This document shows, in pieces, positions 34,283-44,730 of a stretch of 64,000 nucleotides of DNA. Position numbers and translations under genes: made by a program. The stretch is taken from contig NC_133653.1 of assembly GCF_009905375.1 (NCBI RefSeq), forward strand, positions 99,251,261 through 99,315,260, written 5' to 3'. The notes below the pieces were generated by a model that had not been told where the DNA came from, made no database searches, and saw only the letters and a list, made by a program, of their open reading frames with translations. The stretch's first letter is position 1, and each line of letters opens with the position of its first letter. This DNA is from Apium graveolens (lineage: Eukaryota; Streptophyta; Magnoliopsida; Apiales; Apiaceae).

Positions 34283-35271
34283 TAACTTCTAAAAATACTT
34301 ATCTCTAAGTTTTGAATAAAATGAAAATGTGTTGGAAAGTGTGTTGTGATAGAACTGTTTTGAAAAATATAGGTAAGTGGTTTGAAAACTGGATAAAATA
34401 GATCATATAATTAAATAAGCGTGCGCAAGGGCCCGTAACGGCCAGGAAGATAGCATAAGAGGCGAAGTGGTTGCACACCCTATTTAAACCACTTAGTCCA
34501 GCGTGACAGGGACCTAGCTAGTCTCTGAGTTCCGGAACAAGTTTCATGGGATGGCAGATGGAGCCGTCCTATGGAGATAGCCTAATCAGCTGTCACACCA
34601 GGGATCATCCAATACATTCATATATGAGCGAGATTTTTATGGTTCCCGTAACGGAACAAATGATTTTGGGTCCCCGTAATGGGATAAATGGTTTTATGGT
34701 TCCTGTAATAGAACGGAAGATTTGGAAATGTAAATAGAATGTTAAAATTAAATTCTGGTATTCACACAACACAACTAATGAGATGTTTCATAGAGCATGC
34801 TAGTTATTGATATCCAGTTTTACCTGTTTACTTTTTATTATAGACGAGTTATGAATTCTGTTACTATAATTGCTTATCATAAACTGTTTTTGATTATTAT
34901 TCATATAGTGGTACTGCTGAGCAATTGATTGCTCACCATTGTAAAATATTTTGTATATGTATTGCATATGCCTTGGAGACTTTTCCATTATAGTCAAGGT
35001 AAAGCTCCGGTTCCTTCCGTGTCAGGCTCCTCTGAGGTAGTTGTGTTGGACCAAAGATGGTTTGTTGAGTTGCTGTATTAAGTTAGTTGCGTCAGGATGG
35101 TTTGTTATAAGTTAGTTTTGTAATAGTTGTAACCTAAGTCATACTTAAACCTGGAAAAGGTCTTGGTTAAGGGGTCTTGGTTATGTATTATTAATGATTT
35201 GGTTTATATTATGTTTGTTATTATTGTTGATGGTGACGTCAACTACTGACCCCGGGGTTGAGGCCGTCACA
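34283..35271 (+). repeat. Element G 5' LTR, right part
   Basis: Continuation of the LTR after element F; 34283-34362 repeats 28429-28508. It ends GGCCGTCACA at 35271, right before a primer-binding site. Short CCCGTAATGG-type repeats occur at about 34645-34720. No gene. Confidence 0.75.
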
Positions 35272-35273
35272 GT

Positions 35274-35285
35274 TGGTATCTGAGC
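35274..35285 (+). other. Primer-binding site of element G
   Basis: TGGTATCTGAGC, one base from the tRNA-iMet match TGGTATCAGAGC, two bases after the LTR end. This is typical of Tekay-type chromoviruses. Confidence 0.8.
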
Positions 35286-36792
35286 TACAGGTTTGAGTCC
35301 CTGATTTATGTTAGGAGTAGAGTCAAAAGAGTGCAGAAAGGTTTATATATTGATATGAGTCAGCAACTCAATCAGAGGAGCGAGTCTATGAGTTCAGTCA
35401 AGGGTTTCAGAGGCGTAACCCTGACGTCTATTGAGGATTGGCTGGCACTGCCCTAGTTTTTAGTATATCTCCTTCGTATATGTATTATTGGTAATGTTAG
35501 ATAGAGATTTCTAGTTCCCCTCTCGAGAATTCAGTTTCTGAGCGGATCCTTAATGTGTCAGCAGAAGAAACATCCATATTATTCCTAATTATTGCATTTT
35601 CTATGTCAAGTGATGTTGTTGGACCAAGTGTGCGACCTCGGTGAGTTCAGATGGAATGATAATAGTCACCGACTGCTATGATAGCTAAGTCTCATAGTGA
35701 ATGTGGATCAGTACTCTGGTTTATATCTTGAACCCTTATACTTCTTTCCTGAGATATATTTTATTTCCAGAGTAATTGTTTACCATCCCATAAGTTGCTT
35801 ATTTTTCCTGTGAGAAAGTTAAGAACACGAAGTAAGCAACTTAGGGTCCTGTTGATCTCATTACAAATCAGATTCTCCCCTTCCTATTTGTAAACTTCTA
35901 TTTAAACATTATTTCTTTCCTCAGTGATTCAATCGGTTGATTGGGGCAAATAATGCATATGATTTGACTATTTGTCTGTGTGACAAAAGGGTCCGGTGGG
36001 ACGCCACCGAATTATATGTTGTAAACTATGTGGTACTAAGACTAGCCATCTTATGTACTTGTATGGTTTCTCTCAGTCATATCTATGTCTTCTTCCCCTG
36101 TCCTCCCTGTATCATTAATTCTTTGATTTTGAAATACCATTTGATAACCCCTGGTAGTGAATTTGTCGGTAACTTCTGTAACTAGACAGTCCTGGTTATT
36201 GAAAGTAAACAAAATTTGACTGTCGGGAGAAATTGAAGTTTTACGTTTGGTTACTACTTCACAAATGAAGATAGCAGAGAGGATTCATGATTCGATATTG
36301 AAGGTTGCCGCTTTGGGAAATCTAACTCAGTTGTAAATGGGTCATTTACAAGAGATAAGAAATCGCCTTGAGAGGAATGGTTGTTTGAAACTCGGACTAG
36401 TGTGTCAGCCAAGTCCGTGATTCCTTAAGTTTGACTTGACCTACCAGTTTACCCTTTTTGGTTGGTGACTAGTATAGTCCGTCTAGTTTCGGGTGTATCA
36501 AATTTGTTAATGTTGTATTTTTAATGGTACTGGGAGGTTGATCAGTTGTTATATTGAGAAGGCATGCTATAATGTTTAGTATCTTTATATTCCAGTTTTA
36601 TACTGTCATTATTGCTATTGTTGCTAGTATTGTTAATCTAGATATCTTTTATAAATGGATCCCAATAATAAAGATATGGGTACTTCGATTGGGCAGCATT
36701 TTCCTGAGACAGGTGCACCGTTTGAATGGTGATATTTTTGTTATACATCCTCGTTATGTTTTTGAATAAATTCCCTGTTATATTTCAGGAAA
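35286..36792 (+). other. Element G 5' untranslated leader
   Basis: 1.5 kb between the primer site and the gag ATG. Only short chance ORFs are present. I see no structured repeats. Confidence 0.55.
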
Positions 36793-37016
36793 ATGCCACC
36801 CAAGAAAGCTACCCAATCTAAAGAAAATAGTAGTAGTTTTGCGGAGGGTCCAACTATAAATAAAATTCTAGATTTATTGCGCCAGCAGCAACAATAACAG
36901 TTGCAGTTAATCCAACAGATTCAGCAACAACAACATCAACAAAGAGAGCCAACCCAAGTAACTAGTTTTAAATCCTTTCAGTCTGTTAAGCCCCCAGAGT
37001 TTAAGGGCAGTAGCAA
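36793..37016 (+). pseudogene. gag: Element G: Tekay-like gag N-terminus, truncated
   Basis: ATG at 36793 opens MPPKKATQSKENSSSFAEG, then a Gln-rich run with one TAA, then FQSVKPPEFKGSS. The last motif is the PPxFxG sequence that starts the capsid domain in Tekay/Del elements. Homology ends there. The next 127 bases (37017-37143) hold a short Lys-rich open stretch I cannot assign, then LTR H begins. The rest of G is not in the window. Confidence 0.7.
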
Positions 37017-37143
37017 GATAAGAAGTTCTTCCGATCATGCGAGAGAAGGAGTTAATAAGCCAAGGATATAAGGTATATCCACCCTATGTAGAGATACGAA
37101 AGAGAAAGTACTTAAGCTGGAAGAAGTTCAAGTAATGAATAAA

Positions 37144-38030
37144 TGTGACGCCCTCAATCTCAGGGTTAGGAAATGAGGACCCACACACATTTAATCTAAT
37201 AACTAAATAAGCATAAACCCCGATTAGCTATCAACAAAATCAAACAGGATAAAGTATGAGACAAGATTACAACTACCAATCATAAAATATAACTTACAAC
37301 CCCAAAATAATTTTAAATATACATAGTTGATCCCGGCTTGGAACCGACAGATAACCCATTGTATCTTTATAATTTTCCTTCTAAGCACTTGCTCACTCAG
37401 AAATACCACTACCTGCTCTGGAAACCGGAAGCCCTCAACACGACAGGGACCACCAGGTACGCTCTTACGAGCAGTGCGCCTAAGCCTGGCCATCTTCTTG
37501 CTTAACTGCCATGGTTAGATTAAAACAAAACATATGAGTATAAAACTCAACAAGTAACTGTAAAGCAGTTCTATGATATGAAATCCACAATTTACTTTAC
37601 CAATCTCAGGGTATTTTTCTTTATTTGTTCTAGGTGGCAGATTTCCATCTTTTGGGTTAAGGAAGGGTTATGAAGGAAAAAATGTGGGGCTTTCAAGGAA
37701 CAAGGCTCGAAGCAGGGTGAAAGCCGACATTCATCACAAATCATTAAAGGATCATAACAGATCTTTCAGAAAGGAAAGCAACAATATTTCACTATATGAA
37801 ACCAATTATATGATCAACAGATTAAAATCAGGATTCACGAGCTTTAAGCTTCACAATATCATAATCAACTCTTTTCAAAGCAATATAAACCATTTTCATT
37901 TTCAAAAACCAATTACTGAACAGGATGTTTCAGTTCCATTTTAAATAATCAATACAGAACCCTTGATTGGATCACTTTATCTTTTCATTTTATTAAAATA
38001 CGGGTGATCAGCCCGTACCGACCTCCATCC
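37144..38030 (-). repeat. LTR-like sequence H, left part (Tekay-type, minus)
   Basis: It starts TGTGACGCCCTC, the reverse of a Tekay-type LTR end (GAGGGCGTCACA). It is split by element E and continues at 46456-46996, about 1.43 kb in all, before element I cuts it. Neither a primer site nor a polypurine tract is in the window, so whether it is an LTR or part of one is not settled. Confidence 0.6.
37224..37493 (-). CDS. Short LTR ORF with histone H3 tail-like start
   Basis: An 89-codon ORF opening MARLRRTARKSVPGG in good start context (AGAAGATGGCC). Eight of its first eleven residues match the histone H3 N-terminus (MAR...TARKS), followed by GG at a one-residue offset. Nothing further resembles H3; the remainder is unrelated and includes a hydrophobic Cys- and Phe-rich end. 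It lies about 350 bases from the LTR edge, where the I, J and K LTRs have their MNRTK ORF. It could be chance, a captured fragment or a conserved leader ORF. Confidence 0.35.
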   Translation of the reverse strand: MARLRRTARKSVPGGPCRVEGFRFPEQVVVFLSEQVLRRKIIKIQWVICRFQAGINYVYLKLFWGCKLYFMIGSCNLVSYFILFDFVDS

Positions 38031-39729
38031 TAAAAGAGATGTGTCCTAAGTCCAATCATGTATGATGATTTAGGAATAACTTTTATGTAATCTGTTTTGA
38101 TTTCATTGATATTAATAAAAGACTTGTTTTGGTTTTATTGCGGGCTTTATCTATTTAAGTGTTTAAATAAGATATACCATGGTTTAGAGTAAAGCTTTTT
38201 ATGGATTATGATGAGATCATAATAATGAGACCTAAAAGATGATAACCCTAAACTTAAATATTTCCTGGTCGTAGGATTACTAACTGGTAATTAGTAATCC
38301 GCAAAGATCGGTACATACTATGCTTGCTTCATTATGAAGGATGTTTGTTCTCATAGACATTTGTGTGGTGACACTATAGCTAAGTATGTAGGTGCTTATT
38401 ATAGAATAAGTTTACTGAACATGACTCACACAGTGGAACAACTGATGGAGTTCACTCACGTGTCAGCAGTTGTTCACATAGTGATAGTTGTACAAGTATC
38501 CTTAGACTTGAGGTCATCATAGTCATCTTGTGTACACTGAACTATGCTTTGGTTTAGTTCTTAGTCTCCAGGGACAATTATAAGGGCTCTACTGGGTATA
38601 GGAATTTGTACACGAAGATAGTGTATGATCAATAAAGGATCTACCCCTTCCAGTGAAGGAAGAGAATGTTCAATGCTGATCCACTTATGCTAGTTCAGGA
38701 ATCTCTGGCCAGAGTAAATGAAATTAGAAAGGAGTTTCTAATTTACATTAAATAGAACTAAGCATAGTGAATGGGAAAGCAAATGATTAAATAAGATAGG
38801 CTTGATTACAGGGTAGAAGGAATTGATTGTACGGTAACTACTCACTGAAAAGGTTCCTGGTATTCTAAGTAGTGAATTCGCATTATCCGGAAAGTTGCGA
38901 TATGCTGAGAAGTATCCCTCACGATGTAGAATAAATATGATTAATTTATTAATTAATCATATTTAATGAATTAGAGAATTTATATAAATAATGATAAAAT
39001 AGTTTTATTATTATTTATTTCTACTACCGGCTTAATATTGAACCTACAGGGTCACTCTATAAAAGAGAATGATTTAATGGTGGAGGAATTAATTAATAAT
39101 GACTGGTAATTATTTATTTGTGAAATAAATAATTAATTAGCAGATTTAATAATTGATTAAATGAGATTCAATTAATTCTTAATATTATTAATTAAGAATT
39201 TAATTTTGAAAATTAAATCAAGTGAGAGAATTATCTTTCTAAAGTGTTTAGAAAAGGGATTAATGATTAAAAGGTGTTTTAATTATTAGTTAATTGGTTA
39301 ATAAGAATAATCAATTAAAGGGTTAATAATAATAATATTTTATGGAAAATTTTCAGCTGAAAATTTTGCCTATAAATATACTATTATAAGCCCTATTTGC
39401 CTCAACCCAAATAATTAACCCTAATTCTAAATTAGAACAAGAGGGAGGCAACTAATTCTCTCAACCTCTTCCTCCTCCATCACATTGTACTCTTGGTGGA
39501 TACCGGTGGAGTGCTTCACACTTGAGGAGCAGCTGCTAGGGATTTCCGTTCATCGTTCTTGGATCGCTATTAAAGATCTCCATCTTTCCATTAACGTAAA
39601 GCTACTTAAGGTAAACATACTAAACTACGAATTAAATATTATTTTTCGCATGGATCCTGCGGAGGGTTTCGGTTTTTTTTAAGATTTAAATTTACGTTTT
39701 CTTTGCGTTTATGTGCTAAAAACCCTTCA
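38031..39729 (+). repeat. Element E 5' LTR
   Basis: It starts TAAAAGAGATG (3' copy TGAAAGAGATG) and ends AACCCTTCA; 1,699 bp. The target duplication CATCC is at 38026-38030 and 46451-46455. By eye the two LTRs differ by about 3 to 4% over the first 430 bases. It lacks a segment of about 35 bp present in the 3' copy (near 45506-45540). Confidence 0.94.
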
Positions 39730-39730
39730 A

Positions 39731-39742
39731 TGGTATCAGAGC
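39731..39742 (+). other. Primer-binding site of element E
   Basis: TGGTATCAGAGC, perfect for initiator methionine tRNA, one base after the LTR. Confidence 0.92.
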
Positions 39743-41615
39743 TACTTGTGAAAAGTTTTTAATTCGTTTATGTGTTTAACTATTTTCGATATATGAGCAT
39801 GTATGTGATTTGCCATGATTTGATGTTGATATAATATGCTTATATATGTATGGTTTTGAATATATGATATTCATGTGAGTTGTATAATCATAAGATGATT
39901 ATGTAATCTGTATAAATACTGATATACATGATTTATGTTTGTTATAATTATGAGAATCATATTAGATACGGATTTTGAATTGGCCGCTGCAGATTTGCTG
40001 AAATCTGGGTCTGGTGTCCGATTTATGCAAACGAATACCCTATTCCATAGGTAAACGAGTGTCTGAACAAAACTGATAGCTAAAGCTATCAACGACTCGT
40101 CTGTAAGGCGTTTGACGTCCTTTACTGCCCGTAAACAGTGATTCTTGTTTTTCTGATTTGATTCTAATTTTTCTGATCTTTGTCATATTTTTTTTTATGA
40201 TTAGATCATGGATAATATGATATGTTAAGATCAGATTATGTGTTTTAACATGCTTTTATGTGTTGTATGAGCATGGTGGATGGTTATGTCCTTTTGACCT
40301 TAGTGTAATGGTTTTGGTTTTGGTTTTAAATACGACTTGCATGTCGTCAATCTTTGTAATCATAAATCTCGAATGTAACTCGAGTTATTTTTGTAAGTTC
40401 ATTAGATTAGTTTTACTTTCAATATATGTAATGTAATTGAAGACTCAAGAAGGCTATCCAATGGAGGTGATACAAAGAAGAAGACGAGGCATACAAGAAG
40501 TCTAAACAAAGAAGAAGACTTATGTAATAAGTAGTTATATTTATTTCCATCACCATATTAGATTGACCTTGATCTTTATCATGAGCTTGATAAAGATCAC
40601 ATAGGATGGGGCCATAACCAAACACATTTACTTTATTGCACTTTACATTTACTTGTTTATTTAATTTTATATATGATATATATGCCTATGTTTACCATGC
40701 GATGATAGATTTAGGTGAACTTAAATCAATATAAGGCGTGCTCTAGAAAATCTAGAATATGAATCGTTTCTTGCCTTAACAATAATATTATGAATACAAT
40801 CATGAGATTCTTGTGTTTATGAAACACGTAATTAAATATGAATTTTCAATATTGAGATAAAGGATGATTCTGTCAAAAGCAGATTTCTATCTGTAAGAAA
40901 GGGGAATTAAGTGCCGCCTCTTGACAATGCTCCCCCCGATCTGGGAATCATCTGATTATCAATTATTGATTTGAAATATTTAATTTAAAAGGAAGAATCT
41001 CTTTATAATATGATTATGATTGTAACATAATATAATCCCTCTAAAATTAAATAATATCAAGTACTAATTGGCCAATGACACAACGGGCTTGTGTCGGTCA
41101 TAGCCTTCCAACATGGTAGAAAGTGGTTCTTATTTTTAAATCATTGTCGTTTCGTGCTACAGCCGAGGGCTTTGATTTCGAAATAAGAAATACTTGTCTA
41201 TTACATAGAGATGTGTACATTGAATTAGAATCTAAAGGTCGTTACGTGCTACAGCCGTGGGCCGTTGGAGACTGATTCAATTGTACGAAATGTTGGGTTA
41301 GACTTGACTTAGAATATTGAGTTTGTCGTGCTACATCCGTGACTCAATTATTCAAGAGGCTAAAGTTTTATTAGGGAATAACATAAGATGTAATTGACAA
41401 GAGTTGTCTGCCTATTGAACATCACATGACGTTTCGTGCTACAGCCAAGGTTGTGTGATGGAATGTAGGATCCCTATTCCCACTTGCATTATGAATGCTT
41501 AATTTTCACTTAGGGGTTGTATAAATTAGATAAACTAGTGGGATCCACTTATGAATAAAGACCCGATTCATATAATGTCTTGAAATGAAATTGAATATTT
41601 GCTAAGTGTTGTTAT
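39743..41615 (+). other. Element E 5' untranslated leader
   Basis: About 1.9 kb without a convincing gene. It contains a CGTGCTACAGCC-type motif repeated four or five times (about 41152-41445). Parts near the primer site match the leader of element C in reverse complement. Confidence 0.65.
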
Positions 41616-42450
41616 GTGTTCATCATTTACAGATTTACTATATTCGTTATATCTTCTGCACTATCACTCCGGAGTATACTAGATGCTCACAAGTTGACTG
41701 GTCCTAATTTTGCTGACTGGAGAAACTTGAGAATTGTTCTAAGGGTTGAGAAGCTGGAATATGTGCTTGACTCACCTAAGCCTACTGAACCTGCTAGCGA
41801 TGCACATAATGATGAACATGTTGTGTATCGTAAGTGGATAAATGATGTAAATATTGCTCAATGCATCATTCTAGCTTCCATGAACATTGAGGTACAGAAG
41901 CAACATGAGCATATGGATGCTTACAATATCCTTATGCATCTATAAGAGTTGTATAATGTGGCAGGGAGGACAGCTCGATATGAGATATCGAAGGAACTGT
42001 TCGGTTGTAGGATGTCTGAGGGATCATCTGTGAATGACCATGTACTTAAGATGGTCAATTTGATTGAACGTCTTGGACAACTTGGTTTTGCCATGGATGG
42101 AGAGTTGAGCCAAGACTTGGTCTTGCAATCACTTCCGAGTTCGTTCTCGCAGTTTTTTGTGAACTTTCACATGAATAAGCTGGATGTCAGCCTGCCTGAA
42201 CTCCACAACATGTTGAAGACTGCGGAATCAAATTTTCCCCTAAGAAGAGTTCTGTTCTTCTAATTGGTGAAGGTTCCAATCCTAAGAAAAGGAAGAAGAA
42301 CCCTTCCAAGAAGAAGAAAGTAGGTGAGAAAAAAACCGGTTCCACCAAAAGTTGAAGACCCCAAGAGCAAAGCAGTTTGCTTTCACTGTAACAAGGTGGG
42401 GCACTAGAAGATGAACTGCAAGGTTTACCTTGCAGAATTGAAGAAGAAAA
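41616..42450 (+). pseudogene. gag: Element E: copia gag
   Basis: Two in-phase pieces (41616-41945, 41949-42263) are split by a TAA. Text such as LTGPNFADWRNLRIVLRVE, EHMDAYNILMHL and ELSQDLVLQSLPSSFSQF is the UBN2-type copia capsid. The leading residues before LRSILDAHKL are probably not coding. A zinc knuckle follows at about 42375-42420 (CFHCNKVGH, a stop, KMNC), broken by one TAG. The role is RNA packaging. Confidence 0.82.
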
Positions 42451-42760
42451 AGGGTAGTGAGATTACCGCTTCTGATTCAGGTATGTTCATGATCGAAGTT
42501 AATATGTCACTAAGTCAAATTTCTACTTGGGTATTAGATACCACTGTGGTTCTCATATTGGCAATTCGTTGCAGGGACTAAGGAGAAGTAGGACTCTTGA
42601 AGAAGAGGAGGTGATTCTACGGATGGGAAATGGAGTAAGAGTTGCTGCTGAAGTTGTAGGATCATTTCATTTACATATGCCTACGGGCAAGACTATTGTT
42701 CTAAATAATTGTTATTTTGTTCCCTCGATTATGAGGAATATTATTTCTATTCCATGTTAG
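42451..42760 (+). pseudogene. pol: Element E pol: protease remnant
   Basis: Near 42526 the text reads STWVLDT, the start of a copia protease active site. The frame then shifts to HCGSHIGNSLQGL and [46 protein letters not shown], the conserved remainder. One frameshift lies at the active site and another near 42750 before integrase. Confidence 0.75.
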
Positions 42761-44457
42761 ACTTGCCTGGATTTTTGTTGGTTATTCAGAATAATAAATG
42801 TTCAATTCTTAGAGATAACGTTCTTTATGGAAGTGGTATTTTAAACAATGGTCTGTATGTATGTGACGTAGAGCATAATTTACTACAAATTGAACATACT
42901 AATAAAAGAAAAAGGGATGATGAAAATCTCACTTTCTTTTGGCACTGCGGACTTGGTCATATTAGTGAAAATAGACTGCGGACATTGCATAAGGAAGGGT
43001 TACTTGACCCCTTTGATTTTGAATCATATCCTACATGCGAGTCTTGTCTATTGGGTAAAATGACCAAATCTCCATTTAGTGGACGTGGAGAGAGGGCTGC
43101 AGATTTGCTAGGATTGGTACACACAGATGTATGTGGACCAATGTCTATGCAAGCCATGGGTGGATTTTCATACTTCATTGCTTCCATAGATGATCGATCT
43201 AGATTCAGATATGTGTATCTGATGAAACACAAGTCTGAAGCCTTTGAAAAGTTCAAAGAATATAAGTATGAAGTGGAGAAACAAACCAAACATAGTATTA
43301 TAACTCTTCGATCAGATCGAGGTGGTGAATACTTGAATGGAGAGTTTCTAGCTTATCTCAAAGAAAATGGTATAGTCTTCCAGTGGACTCCTCCATATAC
43401 TCCACAGTTGAATGGGGTATCTGAAAGGAGAAATCGAACTTTGTTAGACATGGTTCGGTCCATGATGAGCTATGCGAATCTTCCAGTATTCCTGTGGGGT
43501 TATGCATTGGAAACCTCAGCATATTTACTGAATAAGGTGCCTTCCAAATCTGTTCCTCAAACTCCATATGAGATATGGAAAGAAAGGAAACCGAGTCTTA
43601 AACACGTTAGGATTTGGGGATGTCCAGCTTATGTCAAGAAAGTTGACCCAGATAAGCTGGAATCTCGATCTATAAAAGGTAATTTTGTGGGATATCCTAA
43701 AGAGACTTTAGGGTATTACTTTTACACCGATCATCGGGTGTTTGTCTCCAGACATGCTACCTTCTTGGAAAAGCAGTTTATCCTTGAAGGAAACAGTGGG
43801 AGCAAAATTGAACTTGATGAAGTTCAAGAAGCACAAAGTACTACGAATCAAGTGGAAACACCTATTCAGACTGAACAACCTTCTGTGGAACAGCCCATTC
43901 GTAGGTCAGGGAGAGTGTCTCGCCAACCTGAGAGGTATTATGGCCTTGTCATTGAGAATGACAATGAGTTGTCAATCATTGACGATGACGACCCTGTGAC
44001 CTATAATGAGGCTATGAGTAGTGTTGACTCAGAGAAATGGCATAGTACCATGAAATCCGAAATGGAATCTATGTATACCAACCAAGTATGGACTCTGGTT
44101 GAGGCGCCTGAAGGTGTTAAGCATATTGGGTGCAAGTGGGTATACAAAAGAAAGATTAGAGCAGATGGGCAGGTGGAGACCTATAAGGCCAGGCTCGTGG
44201 CAAAAGGATTCAGACAAAGGCAAGGGATTGACTTTGATGAAACTTTTTTGCCTGTAGCCTTGTTAAAATCAATTCGGATTTTGCTTGCGATTGCTGCTTA
44301 CTACGACTATGAGATCTGGCAAATGGATGTGAAAACGGCCTTCCTGAATGGGAAACTTGAAGATGAAGTGTATATGACACAGCCAGAGAGTTTTCTTTCC
44401 AAGGAAAATGAACACCTAGTGTGTAAGCTGCTGCGAACCATATATGGTTTAAAGTAA
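42709..44457 (+). pseudogene. pol: Element E pol: integrase and RT N-terminus
   Basis: A 582-codon open stretch, the longest in the window. The zinc-binding part has FWHCGLGH and CESCLLGK. Integrase D is near residue 138 (HTDVCGP), the second D near 203 (RSDRGGEY), and the Glu near 239 ([10 protein letters not shown]): an intact D,D(35)E. The RT begins [15 protein letters not shown], with the first catalytic Asp near 540 ([11 protein letters not shown]). A TAA ends the frame at IYGLK. The first ~18 codons are out-of-frame artefact. A pol of this lineage should continue about 500 codons further. Confidence 0.9.
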
Positions 44458-44719
44458 GCTTCACGTAGATGGAACATCCGTTTTGATGAGACAATCAAAG
44501 AGTTTGGTTTTATCAAAAACATAGATGAACCATGTGTCTATAAAAAGGTTAGTGGGAGCGCGGTAACATTTCTTGTATTGTATTGAAAGAGGAGATGTCA
44601 AGAGAGTTGACGCACATAACAACGTAGCAGACCCACTCACAAAGCCACTTTCTCAAAGTCACTTTGATCGTCATAAAGACAATATGGGTATTAGATACCA
44701 GAGTGATTGGCTTTAGTAC
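44458..44719 (+). pseudogene. pol: Element E pol: remnant with RT palm and RNase H deleted
   Basis: After the TAA the RT frame continues to SGSAVTFLVLY, exactly where VDD should follow. The text then jumps, in another frame, to ERGDVKRVDAHNNVADPLTK and the pol end NMGIRYQSDWL. The YVDD box, the rest of RT and all RNase H (several hundred codons) are missing. Polypurine tract AGTGGGAGAT follows (44721-44730). Confidence 0.85.
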
Positions 44720-44730
44720 AAGTGGGAGAT

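Noticed and set aside
35937..36185. An 82-codon ORF in the leader of element G
   Set aside because: Low-complexity hydrophobic text without a domain, in a leader between primer site and gag.
37684..37944. An 86-codon ORF in sequence H
   Set aside because: No motif, and AT-rich codon use. It lies on the plus strand, opposite to the H3-like ORF strand, and is probably chance.
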